Positions 28,542 through 38,516 are shown, numbered from the stretch's first letter. The stretch is DNA of 64,000 bases from Alteromonas naphthalenivorans (GCF_000213655.1 NC_015554.1:4774001-4838000), one strand, 5' to 3'. The notes: a model not told the origin generated them from the letters alone. A program made the numbers and translations.

Positions 28542-29930
28542 TTAGCTGTTTTGCTGCTCTGCGATCATGATGGTTTTGATATTAACGAATTCACGCATAC
28601 CATAGCCACCGTGCTCACGACCGTAACCACTATCTTTAACACCGCCAAATGGCAAGTTAGGCTGAGCTAACGAATAACCGTTAATGTTTACCATACCCGT
28701 ATCGAACTCGTTTTTGGCAAGGGCGATAGCGTTGTCGGTATCAGTACTAAAGATACCACCACCAAGACCGTAGCGTGAATCATTTGCTACTGTCATGGCT
28801 TCCTTGTCGTCACGAACGCGAATTAGCGAAGCCACTGGGCCAAATAATTCATCGTCGTACGCCGGCATGTCTGGTGAAACATTTTCTAATACAGTGATAG
28901 GGTAAAAATAACCACTGCTATCTGGTACTTCACCGCCAAGCGATAGCGTTGCACCCGCTTCAAGTGACGCTTTAACTTGGTCATGTAATTCATCACGTAA
29001 ATCTTCACGTGCCATAGGACCAAGATCGGTATTTTCGTCCGCAGGGTCGCCCACTTTAAGTTTCTTGCACTGGGCAACAAACTTATCTCTAAACTCATCA
29101 TAAATACTATCGACGATAACAAAGCGCTTGGCTGCTACACAGGTTTCACCATTGTTGATAACACGGCCTTTAATACAGGTTTCAACCGCTTGGTCGATGT
29201 CAGCATCTGCTAGCACGATGAACGCATCGTTACTGCCTAGCTCCATCACTGTCTTTTTCGACAAACTTGCTGCTTCTTTAGCAACCTGCTTGCCCACTTC
29301 GTCACTACCTGTGAAGGTTACGCCGCGAACATGCTTATGTTTAATTAAGTCACTCGCTGTACCGCCATCAATCAATAGCGACTGATAAACGTTTTTAGGG
29401 AAACCAGCATCTTCATACATTTGTTGGATAGCCACGGCCATACCAAATACGTTTTTAGCATGCTTAAGTACCGTGGTATTACCCGCCATAATGTTTGAAA
29501 CACTGTAGCGAATAACCTGATAAAGGGGGAAATTCCAAGGCTGAATACCTAAGATCACGCCAATAGGCTGGTAACTGATGATGGCACGACCACCTTCAAA
29601 AATACGATGTTCATCTTCAAGAATTTCAGCGCCATGTTCTGCCGTATAACGACAGATATTTGCACATAGCTGCACTTCTTGCCTACCTTGCTCAGCTACC
29701 TTACCCATTTCTCGGGTCATCAGGTTAGATAAGTCGTCAATACGCTCTTCCATCAAATCAGCAAGGTTATTGAATAATTGGGCACGGGCATCAAAAGAAG
29801 TTCTGCGCCAGTTTAAGTAGGCTTCTTGCGAGCGGGTTACCGCTTGCTCTGCATCATCCGCTGACATTAAATGATAATGATCTAGCTTCTCACCCGTTGC
29901 AGGGTTATACGTGTTGATTGTCTCGCTCAT
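28542..29930 (-). CDS. sad: NAD(P)-dependent succinate-semialdehyde dehydrogenase, YneI/Sad type
   Basis: A 462-residue cytoplasmic aldehyde dehydrogenase. The cofactor-binding TFTGSDEVGKQVA lies near 210, the general-base Glu in VMELGSNDAF near 235, the catalytic Cys in NNGETCVAAKRF near 270, and NLPFGGVKDSGYGREHG near 430. Length and the SND/ETC variants match the Sad (YneI) group, which oxidises succinic semialdehyde to succinate; other aldehydes remain possible. The ATG at 29930, with AAGGAG before it, is preferred over an upstream GTG at 29936. Confidence 0.85.
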   Translation of the reverse strand: MSETINTYNPATGEKLDHYHLMSADDAEQAVTRSQEAYLNWRRTSFDARAQLFNNLADLMEERIDDLSNLMTREMGKVAEQGRQEVQLCANICRYTAEHGAEILEDEHRIFEGGRAIISYQPIGVILGIQPWNFPLYQVIRYSVSNIMAGNTTVLKHAKNVFGMAVAIQQMYEDAGFPKNVYQSLLIDGGTASDLIKHKHVRGVTFTGSDEVGKQVAKEAASLSKKTVMELGSNDAFIVLADADIDQAVETCIKGRVINNGETCVAAKRFVIVDSIYDEFRDKFVAQCKKLKVGDPADENTDLGPMAREDLRDELHDQVKASLEAGATLSLGGEVPDSSGYFYPITVLENVSPDMPAYDDELFGPVASLIRVRDDKEAMTVANDSRYGLGGGIFSTDTDNAIALAKNEFDTGMVNINGYSLAQPNLPFGGVKDSGYGREHGGYGMREFVNIKTIMIAEQQNS

Positions 29931-30186
29931 TGTCACACTCCTTAATCCGTTTGTGATGGATAGTAGTGCAACTACAGAGCCAGATCAGCCAACCTAATAT
30001 TTCCAACGAAAGATCAACAAGATAGACTAAAGATTAGACATTATGAGCGATATTCGAAAAAAGCTCGATAAGAAATTATTACGGAAATTTATCACCATTT
30101 CGGTAGAGCTTACAGAGTGTTTTTAAGTAAAACACTGCTATTTACGATGTTATCTTAAGGGCAATTAGCAGCGTATATTTTGCATA

Positions 30187-30729
30187 TCAATCGGTATATA
30201 AATCGGGAAAATGAAACTTTGCCATGGCTAATGTAAGCGCGACTTCATAAACACTTTGTCTAGAAGCATGATTAAGAGTAAGCAGACCAATCGCCCCCCC
30301 TTTTTGTTTCACATTGGTGGTATTAAATAACTTATCCATAACAGGGCCTAGTTCTTCGCCCCGCTGTAATGCTTGATACACGCTAACGGGTAACGGCAAG
30401 TTGGCACTTCGGCCTATCGACATGCGTCCGCCGTTATAAATCGCCACGTAAGCAAAGGTAGCAGGACCATCTTCGAATACATCAACGCCACCTTCAATAG
30501 CCACATACCACGAATCGTTTGTCTCGTCTTTGTGCATATCAATAAGTGCTTTTACCCGGTTTACCGCGCCTAGCCGCGTTTCTTCTTCGCTCATTGGCTG
30601 CTCAGATACCCCACTAGGCACGCCAACTTCGTAAACATCGAAATCTTGCTCTAAGGTAATGGATAACGTGATGTGCGCTGCATTTACCTTAACCGGGTTT
30701 TTAGATCCTACAAATAATTTACTCAGCAT
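30187..30729 (-). CDS. yjjX: Inosine/xanthosine triphosphatase YjjX
   Basis: A 180-residue house-cleaning enzyme that hydrolyses non-canonical purine nucleoside triphosphates (ITP, XTP). The family start FVGSKNPVKVNAA, EVGVPSGVSEQPMSEEETRLGAV and WYVAIEGGVDVFEDG are present. The ATG at 30729, after a strong GGAGG, is the likely start rather than the in-frame ATG at 30774. It overlaps the end of yrfG by 11 bases, so both nucleotide-metabolism genes are probably co-translated. Confidence 0.92.
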   Translation of the reverse strand: MLSKLFVGSKNPVKVNAAHITLSITLEQDFDVYEVGVPSGVSEQPMSEEETRLGAVNRVKALIDMHKDETNDSWYVAIEGGVDVFEDGPATFAYVAIYNGGRMSIGRSANLPLPVSVYQALQRGEELGPVMDKLFNTTNVKQKGGAIGLLTLNHASRQSVYEVALTLAMAKFHFPDLYTD

Positions 30730-31426
30730 GTTTACCTCCTTCGTTGCTAGAGACAGGGTTTGCCAAAATATCATCTAACATTAAACGATAGTCGGTAACA
30801 GCAGGAAATTCGGTAATATTACGGTTCGGTAAAGTGTTGTCAGGATTATCAACCGCAAGAAGGTGCTGTATACCAAACTCTTTTGCCGCTTCTAATATTC
30901 GTATTGTGTCGTCTACAAACAAGGTTCGCGCTGGGTTGAAGTTTAAGCGCGCGTGTAGCTTCTGCCACAGCAACTGCGACTCTTTAGTAACACCAAACTC
31001 ATGCGTGGAAATTAAGTTATCGATATGCGCGTCTAACTGCGTACGCTCTATTTTTAACGATAAACTACCAGGGTGTGCATTAGTCACTAACACCACCTCG
31101 CGACCAGACTGATGCAACGCCTCTAAGAAAGGGACAGTATCGGGGCGAATTTCAATAAGGTGCGCTAGCTCTCGCTTTATCGGCATAATATCGATATCCA
31201 GTGTTTCTGCCCAATAGTCGAGGCAATACCACTGAATTTGACCGTGCACTTTTTCATAATGTGAGGCCATCATGTCACGACATTCTTGTTCCGGAATACC
31301 TTTAATTTCAGCCAAACGCGTTGGCAAATGGTCTAGCCAAAACCGGTTGTCGTAGTGCAAATCCAGTAGGGTGCCGTCCATATCTAACAACACCGTATCA
31401 ATTTCATTCCAGGGCAGAAAGGGCAA
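30719..31426 (-). CDS. yrfG: GMP/IMP nucleotidase YrfG
   Basis: A 235-residue HAD-superfamily phosphatase that dephosphorylates purine nucleoside monophosphates in its E. coli homologue. HAD motif I is LLDMDGTLLDLHYDN near 15, motif II VLVTNAHPG near 115, and motif IV LFVDDTIRILEAAKEFGI near 180. It is divergent from nudE across 66 bp. The nudE-yrfG linkage is conserved in enterobacteria. Confidence 0.93.
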   Translation of the reverse strand: MPFLPWNEIDTVLLDMDGTLLDLHYDNRFWLDHLPTRLAEIKGIPEQECRDMMASHYEKVHGQIQWYCLDYWAETLDIDIMPIKRELAHLIEIRPDTVPFLEALHQSGREVVLVTNAHPGSLSLKIERTQLDAHIDNLISTHEFGVTKESQLLWQKLHARLNFNPARTLFVDDTIRILEAAKEFGIQHLLAVDNPDNTLPNRNITEFPAVTDYRLMLDDILANPVSSNEGGKHAE

Positions 31427-31492
31427 GCGATTTTCCTTATAATGAAGTAAGCTAGTTACAGTAGGTATGATAACAAAGTTGTAGCAAGAGAC

Positions 31493-32056
31493 ATGCGAAA
31501 AATTGACCCGAACAAGCCGTTACCGCAAATTCACAATCGGGAAATTGTTGCCCAAAGTAAGCTTTTTCGCGTAGAGCGCCTAGACTTAGAGTTTTCTAAT
31601 GGCGCAACGCGAGAGTTTGAACGGATGGCAGGTGGCAATCGTGGCGCCGTCATGATTGTTCCCATGATTGATAAAAATACCATGGTATTGATTCGTGAAT
31701 ATGCCGCAGGTACTCACTCCTATCAACTTGGCTTTCCAAAAGGCCTTATCGACCCAGGTGAAACCGCCATTGAAGCCGCCGATAGAGAATTGAAAGAAGA
31801 AGCAGGTTTTGGTGCGAATGAGCTGATTGAATTACACAAAGTTAGCATGGCACCTACCTTTTTTAATGCCAACATGACCATTGTAATAGCAAGAGATTTA
31901 TACCCTGAACAACTAGAGGGTGATGAACCTGAGCCATTGGAAGTGATTCACTGGCCCCTTGCTGAAGCAGACGCGTTACTGGCTCGTGAAGATTTTGTTG
32001 AAGCCCGCTGTATCGCTGCGCTGTTACTTGCTCAAAAATGGTTGAAGGACCAATAG
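31493..32056 (+). CDS. nudE: ADP compounds hydrolase NudE
   Basis: A 187-residue Nudix hydrolase acting on ADP-ribose, diadenosine polyphosphates and NADH. The Nudix box is complete: GFPKGLIDPGETAIEAADRE followed by LKEEAGF, near 85-107. Length equals that of the E. coli enzyme. The cysQ gene starts three bases after its stop, so the two form an operon, as in other gammaproteobacteria. Confidence 0.94.
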   Translation: MRKIDPNKPLPQIHNREIVAQSKLFRVERLDLEFSNGATREFERMAGGNRGAVMIVPMIDKNTMVLIREYAAGTHSYQLGFPKGLIDPGETAIEAADRELKEEAGFGANELIELHKVSMAPTFFNANMTIVIARDLYPEQLEGDEPEPLEVIHWPLAEADALLAREDFVEARCIAALLLAQKWLKDQ

Positions 32057-32059
32057 ATT

Positions 32060-32908
32060 ATGCCCGATGAACACCCCCACAGCGAACTATTAGAGCTCGC
32101 AAAAACCGTTGCCGTTGAAGCCGGCGAAGCTGTGCTTAAAGTGTATGATAAAGGCGATTTTGACGCTTACCAAAAAGAAGACGATTCTCCAGTTACTAGC
32201 GCCGACTACCTTGCCAACGATATTATTGTTAAACGCTTAAGCGACGCCACCCCCGACATTCCTATTCTGTCTGAAGAAAATAAGCATGCCAGCTTGGAAG
32301 AGCGAAAAGATTGGCCGCGTTATTGGCTTATCGACCCTATCGACGGCACCCAAGAGTTTATCGCCAGAAGCGGTGACTTTGCGGTGAACATAGCACTTAT
32401 TGAAAATAATCAGCCTAAAATTGGTGTTATTTTCTGGCCCCCTGGGCAATCGCTGTATTTTGCCGAGAAGGGTAAAGGGGCTTATAAATCGTCACCTGAC
32501 GGGGAAGAGAAAATTGCCGTCCGTAAGCTTGATGATCCTAAAAACAGTGTGGTGATGATTGCCATTAGTCGTAGGCAAAGCCGCGAAAAAGTATTAGGCC
32601 GTATGTGTGCAAAGCGGGTTTATCAAACCCTGCCATTAGGCAGCTGTTCGCTGAAAGCTTGCTTTATTGCAGAAGGTAAGGCCGATGTATTTATGCGAAT
32701 TGGTGTAACGGGTGAGTGGGATACAGGTGCATCACAGTGCATAGTATCTGAAGCCGGAGGCAGTATTGCTGCTGCTAACTTCGAACCGCTTACTTATAAC
32801 CAGCGTCATTCGCTAGAGAACCCAGATTTTGTAGTAATGGGCGATCAAAGAGTGCCATGGAAAGATGTTGTCCAGTATAATGATTTTGTAAACCCTCATC
32901 GTAATTAG
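32060..32908 (+). CDS. cysQ: 3'(2'),5'-bisphosphate nucleotidase CysQ
   Basis: A 282-residue enzyme of the inositol monophosphatase superfamily that removes 3'-phosphoadenosine 5'-phosphate formed in sulphate assimilation. Metal-binding signatures are ILSEENKHA near 72, WLIDPIDGTQEFI near 92-104, and GEWDTGASQCIVSEAGG near 220. It is somewhat longer than E. coli CysQ (246 residues), with a C-terminal extension. Co-transcribed with nudE. Confidence 0.92.
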   Translation: MPDEHPHSELLELAKTVAVEAGEAVLKVYDKGDFDAYQKEDDSPVTSADYLANDIIVKRLSDATPDIPILSEENKHASLEERKDWPRYWLIDPIDGTQEFIARSGDFAVNIALIENNQPKIGVIFWPPGQSLYFAEKGKGAYKSSPDGEEKIAVRKLDDPKNSVVMIAISRRQSREKVLGRMCAKRVYQTLPLGSCSLKACFIAEGKADVFMRIGVTGEWDTGASQCIVSEAGGSIAAANFEPLTYNQRHSLENPDFVVMGDQRVPWKDVVQYNDFVNPHRN

Positions 32909-32984
32909 TACGTTAGGTTATTTGGTCTATGCCATCTTCGAGTAGTCTCGAGTGGACATTATTATTATTTAAAGGAGTAATATT

Positions 32985-33569
32985 ATGGTGACGACACGTA
33001 TTCGTAAGGTAACAACTGCCTTGCTTGCATGCGGTCTTACGTTTCCTGCACTTGCTGACTGGGACCTAGATGGCGACACCAGTGTTTTGCATTTCCTTTC
33101 TACCAAGAATTCACAAATTACCGAAGTACATAAATTCGATAGTTTTGAAGGCAGTTTATCTAATGCTGGAAAATTGCGTGTTACGGTTAATTTGGCGTCG
33201 GTAAATACGTCAATCGATATTCGTAATACACGTATGCAAGACATGCTATTCAATGTGACAGAGTTTGCTGAAGCAACTTTCGATGCAACCTTACCTGAGT
33301 CAATGCTGAATTTAGCCGACGGCGAAGTGGCCAGCGGCAAAGTTGATGGCATTTTAACGTTGCATGGTATGGCGGTTCCTACTAGCTTCTCTGTAATGGC
33401 AAGCAAAGTAGACGCAGATACTTTAACGGTTTCAACTACCGCGCCTACGCTAATTAAAGCTGAGTCTTTCGGACTAACGGCAGGTATTGAAGCATTGCAA
33501 AAAATTGCAGGGCTAAAGAGTATTACTACTACGGTTCCGGTTTCTTTCTCCGTAACTTTTACCCAGTAA
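32985..33569 (+). CDS. YceI family periplasmic protein
   Basis: A 194-residue lipocalin-like protein. A signal peptide covers ~1-23 (ending ALADW) and the YceI domain follows (SVLHFLSTKNSQITEVHKFD; NTSIDIRNTRMQDMLFNV). Family members bind polyprenoid chains; the ligand here is not known. AAAGGAG precedes the ATG at 32985. A strong bidirectional terminator follows. Confidence 0.92.
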   Translation: MVTTRIRKVTTALLACGLTFPALADWDLDGDTSVLHFLSTKNSQITEVHKFDSFEGSLSNAGKLRVTVNLASVNTSIDIRNTRMQDMLFNVTEFAEATFDATLPESMLNLADGEVASGKVDGILTLHGMAVPTSFSVMASKVDADTLTVSTTAPTLIKAESFGLTAGIEALQKIAGLKSITTTVPVSFSVTFTQ

Positions 33570-33584
33570 GTACACCTTATATAG

Positions 33585-33629
33585 AAAAAGCCGGGGCTTT
33601 ACCTTTGAAGTAAAGCTGCCGGCTTTTTT
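33585..33629. terminator. Bidirectional terminator between the YceI gene and opgH
   Basis: AAAAAGCCGG (33585-33594) pairs with CCGGCTTTTT (33619-33628), with further pairing between GGCTTTAC and GTAAAGCT inside. Runs of A on one side and T on the other let it serve both converging genes. Confidence 0.85.
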
Positions 33630-33680
33630 GTGTCTGGCTGATTATGTTCAGCGCTTTAATCCACTAACGTGTACAACACG

Positions 33681-35633
33681 TTACGCGTTATTGACCAATG
33701 CTGGACGCATAGGCAGCGGCTTTTCACTTAATACTTGCTCAGGCATGGTTACCCACAAACTTTCAGGGAGTGCTGGCTCTTCTGCCTTGTACTGAGACAA
33801 TGCGAAGTAATTCATAGCCACCCGCAAACGTTTAAGCGCGGTGCATTCATTCACTTCTTGGTCGATAACAAACACGCCCCATTTACGCATTTGTATGCCT
33901 AGATTATCACTGCTAGTAATACGAATAACCGGCGCAGCCAGTACCATTCCAATTAACACAGGTAGCAACCACATAAATAACGATGGTGTGTAATAAAATG
34001 TAGTCACACCCCAAATTACGGCTAAACAACTCATAATTTGAGTATGCTTAAAGGCCACACTCCAAGGTACTTTTTTACCTTCACGTTCTTGTGCTTCCCA
34101 TTTAACAGAATGACCAACAAAAACACTGATCACAAAGAAGCTATGATAAAACATCATTAACGGTGCAATAAGAATGGCCATTGTAATTTCTAATGCAGAA
34201 CTTTTCAGTAACGAAAAGGTGCCACCAAACTCTTCTCTGCGTTTGATAAGCGCCAATACTATCCCTAGTACTTTAGGTAAAAATAACAACGCAGCTGTAC
34301 CCCACATTGTGACCATCATCATATCTTGACGGGCTACCTGCCAGCTTGGGAATAACTGATATTCAGAGGTAAAGAAATCTGGAACAGACGTAGCACGGAT
34401 GAGTGCATCAGCTGTACCTAGCGCTAGCATACAAAACAGTATTAGTGATGAAATATAGGCAAACGCACCAAATAAGAAGTGAAGACGGTTAGCCGCTTTC
34501 AGGCCTTTCACGTTCAGCAAACCTAAATGCTGAATGTTACCTTGTACCCAACGACGATCACGAATAGCGTAATCGACAACGTTGCTAGGGACTTCTTCAT
34601 AGCTGCCCGTGGTATCGGTCAGTAAATAGGCCTGCCAGCCTGCACGGCGAAGTAGCGCAGCTTCAACAAAGTCATGACTTAAAATTTCACCACCAAACGG
34701 GGCGCTGCCTTCTAATTTAGGTAAACCACAATGCTGCATAAAGGGCGCAATGCGAATAATCGCGTTATGACCCCAATAGTTGGCGCTATCGGTTTGCCAA
34801 AATGACAAACCTGTTGCCAGCATTGGGCTGTAAAGGTGCGCAGCAAATTGTACAAAGCGGCCAAAGAAGGTATTTTGACGTACCGGCATAGGGATAGTTT
34901 GTACTAATGCGGTATCTGGGTTTTGTTCAATACGGCGGGCTAAATCTAACATTCGCTCGCCAGTCATAATACTATCGGCATCTAATACAATCATAGATTC
35001 GTAGTTCGCGCCCCAGCGTTCGCAAAATTCTTTTAAGTTACCCACTTTGCGATGAAGGTTCTTTTCCCGGCGACGATAAAATACCTGCGACGCGTAGCTG
35101 CCTAAACGCTTGGTCATACGTTGCCACGCGCGAAGCTCGGCATCTGCTTTGTTTTGATCCCGTGTGTCACTTAGCATATAAAAATCGAAATGATCAGCTT
35201 GTGGCGTATTCATTAACTCACGGACACACGCTTCAAAACCCACCATAATTCGGCGCGTATCTTCATTGTATACAGGCATTACCACCGCATGGCGCTGAGT
35301 TAACTGTGTGGCTTCATCAGGCTTACTTTGCTTTTTACGTAAGCTTAAAGGGTCAATATTAAACAGTTGTAGTACAAAACCGATAATACCGGTCCAAAAG
35401 GCCATACACAGCCAAGCGAACAACATTAGGCCTAATCCAAGCTGGGCCATCTCAAGTTTAGTTAACCCATTAGGAAGAAAAATTTCATAAAGGCTCCAAC
35501 CGGCCAAAGCCGTACTCGGAAGCACTAACATTGCCATTATAAATAAGCGCATGTGCTCTCCTGTCGTGATGAATCGATCACGCTTTGTTGAGGATTTAGG
35601 GGAAATGGAAGCATTACTTGGGTTGATAGACAT
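33681..35633 (-). CDS. opgH: Glucans biosynthesis glucosyltransferase OpgH (MdoH)
   Basis: A 650-residue inner-membrane family-2 glycosyltransferase that polymerises UDP-glucose into osmoregulated periplasmic glucan backbone. Two membrane helices lie near 25-90. The catalytic domain shows VMPVYNEDTRRIMVGFE, VLDADSIMTGERM and the product-binding RDRRWVQGNIQH near 370. A multi-helix C-terminal membrane region follows. It is shorter than E. coli OpgH (847 residues), as is common outside enterobacteria. The ATG at 35633, with GAGG about ten bases before it, is preferred to an in-frame start at 35663. It overlaps the end of opgG by 20 bases. Confidence 0.93.
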   Translation of the reverse strand: MSINPSNASISPKSSTKRDRFITTGEHMRLFIMAMLVLPSTALAGWSLYEIFLPNGLTKLEMAQLGLGLMLFAWLCMAFWTGIIGFVLQLFNIDPLSLRKKQSKPDEATQLTQRHAVVMPVYNEDTRRIMVGFEACVRELMNTPQADHFDFYMLSDTRDQNKADAELRAWQRMTKRLGSYASQVFYRRREKNLHRKVGNLKEFCERWGANYESMIVLDADSIMTGERMLDLARRIEQNPDTALVQTIPMPVRQNTFFGRFVQFAAHLYSPMLATGLSFWQTDSANYWGHNAIIRIAPFMQHCGLPKLEGSAPFGGEILSHDFVEAALLRRAGWQAYLLTDTTGSYEEVPSNVVDYAIRDRRWVQGNIQHLGLLNVKGLKAANRLHFLFGAFAYISSLILFCMLALGTADALIRATSVPDFFTSEYQLFPSWQVARQDMMMVTMWGTAALLFLPKVLGIVLALIKRREEFGGTFSLLKSSALEITMAILIAPLMMFYHSFFVISVFVGHSVKWEAQEREGKKVPWSVAFKHTQIMSCLAVIWGVTTFYYTPSLFMWLLPVLIGMVLAAPVIRITSSDNLGIQMRKWGVFVIDQEVNECTALKRLRVAMNYFALSQYKAEEPALPESLWVTMPEQVLSEKPLPMRPALVNNA

Positions 35634-37308
35634 AATTCCAAACCTCACTGATACGTTTGCCATCTAGCTCGATATAAGCACGCATATCTACCGTGCTTTT
35701 GTCTTTGGGCATAAGAAGAAAAGTGGCGCGCCATTCTTTACCTTCATTAACGGGGTAAAGGCGCTGCTGAGAAATTGCACCATTGCTACCTTGCACAATA
35801 AGCTTGGTAGTGTCTGGGTTGAAGCTTGTAGCCGTATTTTCATTAGCTGACAATTCAGGTGCTGCCAGTTCCGGCGATGAGAAGTCAGGAGAAGAGAAAT
35901 CAACAATAAAGCGGCGCTGAGCCTGCTTTGTTTCATCTTTCACTTTCTCGCCAGGTAACGACGGTTTACTTTGGCGTGTACGAATAACGGTTGCTAACTC
36001 GCTAACAACGGGGTTTCGTTCTACTGTTTTTAAGGTATACGCAAAATAACGAGATTCACCGCTAAGTAATGGCGCTTCAGGCACCCAGTACGCCACAATA
36101 TTGTCGTGCGTCTCTGAGTTAGTCGGTATTTCTACCACCTCTAAGCGACCTTTCTCGAACCCTTCGGTGGGCGTTACCCAAAGGCCTGGGCGAATATGAT
36201 AGTTTGCTTCACCATCTAAGTAGTTACCCCACTCACCATCTCGCTGTAACATGCCAAAACCTTTTGGCGCGCTGTCACTTAACGAAGTAATTTGTAGTTT
36301 TGCTGGGTTAGTCAATGGACGCCAAATCTCTTCATCTGCATGTGTCACCATTAACACACCGTCGCTGTCATGTACTTCAGGGCGATAGTCGTCTGAGCGC
36401 TTTTCACTGTTTTCGCCATAAAGAAACATGCTGGTAAAAGGGGCGACACCTAGCTTTTCTACATCTTCGCGGGCAAACAACCAGCTTTTCACATCTACTT
36501 GTGTATCTATGCCCGGCTCAATGACAAACTTGTACGCACCGGCCACTGACGGACTTTCCAGTCGAGCATAAATCGTAATAGGCTGGCCTTCTTTAGGCTC
36601 AATAAGCCAAAATTCAGTAAAGTGAGGAAATTCTTCCCCTTTCGTTAGGGCAGTATCAATGGCAAGCCCTCGAGCAGAAATACCATATACTTGGTTCTTA
36701 CCCACTAGACGAAAATAAGAGGCCCCTAAAAATACGGCAAACTCATCTTTATAGGCTTCATTTTTCAATGGGTAATGAACCCGAAAGCCTGCAAACCCCG
36801 TTTTATCGTTAGTCAGTCCTGCTAACCGCACAGCTTTGTCGTCATAGCGGAACATGTCACTAGAAAAGGGAATACGCTGAGCGCTATTAGATTCATCGAT
36901 AGTGTGAACTGTCACGGGTAGCTCATAAAGAAAGCCAGGATGAAAAAACTGCACTTCGTAGTCGTTCTCGCCATTCCACAGGCTTTTTTCAGGATTAAAG
37001 CGGATAGCCCGATAGGTTTGATAATCAATTGATTTTAACCCGTCATCGAGACCATGATCGTTTTGCTCATAGCTTTCCTCGGCAGACGCTTTTGCGGTGT
37101 CGATAACAGATTGAAGAATAGGGGATGCATCACGAGGTTCGTTGCTATTACTCACCCCTTCGGCATTAATCACTGGCGTGACTAATAATGACAACGCACT
37201 GGTAATCACAACCGCAACGCGAGAGAAAAGTGACCTGGAGCGTCGCTTAGTTACTTTGCTGACGCTCTTCACGCCATCAAAGCGGCCTTGTTTAAACTCT
37301 TGGTGCAT
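35614..37308 (-). CDS. opgG: Periplasmic glucans biosynthesis protein OpgG (MdoG)
   Basis: A 564-residue periplasmic protein that acts on the glucan backbone made by OpgH. An N-terminal signal (~28-50, VAVVITSALSLLVTPVINAE) precedes the OpgG domain (IRFNPEKSLWNGENDYEVQF; FFHPGFLYELPVTVHTID; YFRLVGKNQVYGISARGLAI; FTEFWLIEPKEG). The immunoglobulin-like C-terminal domain contains VVEIPTNSETHDNIVAYWVP. It forms the opgGH operon and would adjust envelope glucans to osmolarity. Confidence 0.94.
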   Translation of the reverse strand: MHQEFKQGRFDGVKSVSKVTKRRSRSLFSRVAVVITSALSLLVTPVINAEGVSNSNEPRDASPILQSVIDTAKASAEESYEQNDHGLDDGLKSIDYQTYRAIRFNPEKSLWNGENDYEVQFFHPGFLYELPVTVHTIDESNSAQRIPFSSDMFRYDDKAVRLAGLTNDKTGFAGFRVHYPLKNEAYKDEFAVFLGASYFRLVGKNQVYGISARGLAIDTALTKGEEFPHFTEFWLIEPKEGQPITIYARLESPSVAGAYKFVIEPGIDTQVDVKSWLFAREDVEKLGVAPFTSMFLYGENSEKRSDDYRPEVHDSDGVLMVTHADEEIWRPLTNPAKLQITSLSDSAPKGFGMLQRDGEWGNYLDGEANYHIRPGLWVTPTEGFEKGRLEVVEIPTNSETHDNIVAYWVPEAPLLSGESRYFAYTLKTVERNPVVSELATVIRTRQSKPSLPGEKVKDETKQAQRRFIVDFSSPDFSSPELAAPELSANENTATSFNPDTTKLIVQGSNGAISQQRLYPVNEGKEWRATFLLMPKDKSTVDMRAYIELDGKRISEVWNYVYQPK

Positions 37309-37331
37309 GTCGTAATCTCCGTGAAGTAGGG

Positions 37332-37520
37332 CTATGCCAAAACGCGTTCAAAAAAGCCACCAGCTAACTCCGTAGATGAATGCCCAAAGGTGCTTTTTTG
37401 ATAGGAACCTCGCTTACCCATAAAGGAAGAAGAACTGGGTAGCGAATTAACCGCGCTTGAACTCATTAAGAGCAGTTGCAAAGAATGATCCAACTTATCT
37501 AAGAGTGGTTGAATAACCAT
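37332..37520 (-). CDS. Small open frame ahead of opgG, possible protein
   Basis: A 62-residue frame on the opgG strand, ending 23 bases before the opgG start. It has no known domain. A helical start (MVIQPLLDKLDHSLQLLLMSS) is followed by a Ser-rich stretch and GKRGSYQ, GHSSTELAGGFFERV. Placement in the opgGH leader and its balanced composition favour a real gene. The lack of a clear ribosome binding site and of a recognised family argue against. Confidence 0.4.
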   Translation of the reverse strand: MVIQPLLDKLDHSLQLLLMSSSAVNSLPSSSSFMGKRGSYQKSTFGHSSTELAGGFFERVLA

Positions 37521-37523
37521 CAA

Positions 37524-37918
37524 ACGTCATCTTTTCAAACATTTACAAAGGTACTTTTTGAATTTAAGCGCCATCTTTCACTGTGTAAAAACGTACCAGT
37601 CATTAGACGAAAGGATATAGTGTTGTTTTTTAGATACACATTTAGCAGATTTTGTTGTTCAGATAATCAACGCTATTTAATAAATCTATTTCGGAGATAA
37701 AAAGCAGCTTTAGGTAAAAACCGCTATCTTTCTGTATGTTAAAGAAAAATCGTCTATTTAACCATCAACTCACATCGTGATTGGCAAACCCTTTGCAAAA
37801 CTAACTTCAGATTTAACGATGGAATTCGCGATACTTGTTTGCACATCACGATGCACAGGGTCGCAAAATTTGAAGCGCAGGTATTTTTTCTTTCTGCGAT
37901 AAATAGGAGTTTTTTCAA
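37524..37918. other. Intergenic region between opgGH and the outer-membrane barrel gene
   Basis: About 395 bp, AT-rich. It must carry the divergent promoters for the opgG unit and the barrel gene. AGGAG lies ten bases before the latter's ATG. I see no further gene or clear operator. Confidence 0.45.
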
Positions 37919-38479
37919 ATGCGCAAAGCAATCACTTTACTTACAGCACTTACCGCTACCGCAGCCTCTGTTGCTTCTTTTGCAACGTTAGCCGAGTCTC
38001 CAGACTGGCGTTATGTAGAAGGTGGCTATAGCAAGATGGATTTTGACGATAACGAATCGTTCGAACCCGATGGTTTCGTACTAAGCAGCAAATATCTATT
38101 AAACAGCAACATTTACTTAAACGGTGAATACAGCAACTTTGAAGAAGGCAGCTTCGATTTCGACATGCTAACCCTAGGTGCTGGTTACAGAATGCCACTT
38201 AACGCCACTACCGATGCATATTTCGGCGCCAACTTTGAGCGTATCGATGGCGATTTCGATGATGAGACGGGCTACAGTGTGAATGCTGGTGTTCGTTCTA
38301 TGGTGACTGAGCAGGTTGAGCTTCTAGGCGAAGTAGGCTACTACGACGTTGAAGATGGCGATGCCACGTTCAAAGTAGGCGCAAACTATTACGTCACTCC
38401 TCAATGGGCTGTGGGTGCTAACTACAAGCTTATGGATGACTTAGACGTCATGCAGGTAACTGCACGCTACAGTTTCTAA
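37919..38479 (+). CDS. Small outer-membrane beta-barrel protein
   Basis: A 186-residue protein with a signal peptide (~1-25, ending TLAES). Eight or so amphipathic beta strands alternate with acidic loops (DWRYVEGGYSKMDFDD; YLNGEYSNFEEGSFDFDML; AVGANYKLMDDL), and it ends in the Phe typical of outer-membrane proteins (TARYSF). It resembles short OmpA-barrel or OmpW-like porin-family proteins. The ligand is unknown. It is a single-gene unit with its own terminator. Confidence 0.82.
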   Translation: MRKAITLLTALTATAASVASFATLAESPDWRYVEGGYSKMDFDDNESFEPDGFVLSSKYLLNSNIYLNGEYSNFEEGSFDFDMLTLGAGYRMPLNATTDAYFGANFERIDGDFDDETGYSVNAGVRSMVTEQVELLGEVGYYDVEDGDATFKVGANYYVTPQWAVGANYKLMDDLDVMQVTARYSF

Positions 38480-38516
38480 ACCTTTCTCGTTTTGGGATGC
38501 TCTCCTGATGAAAGGT

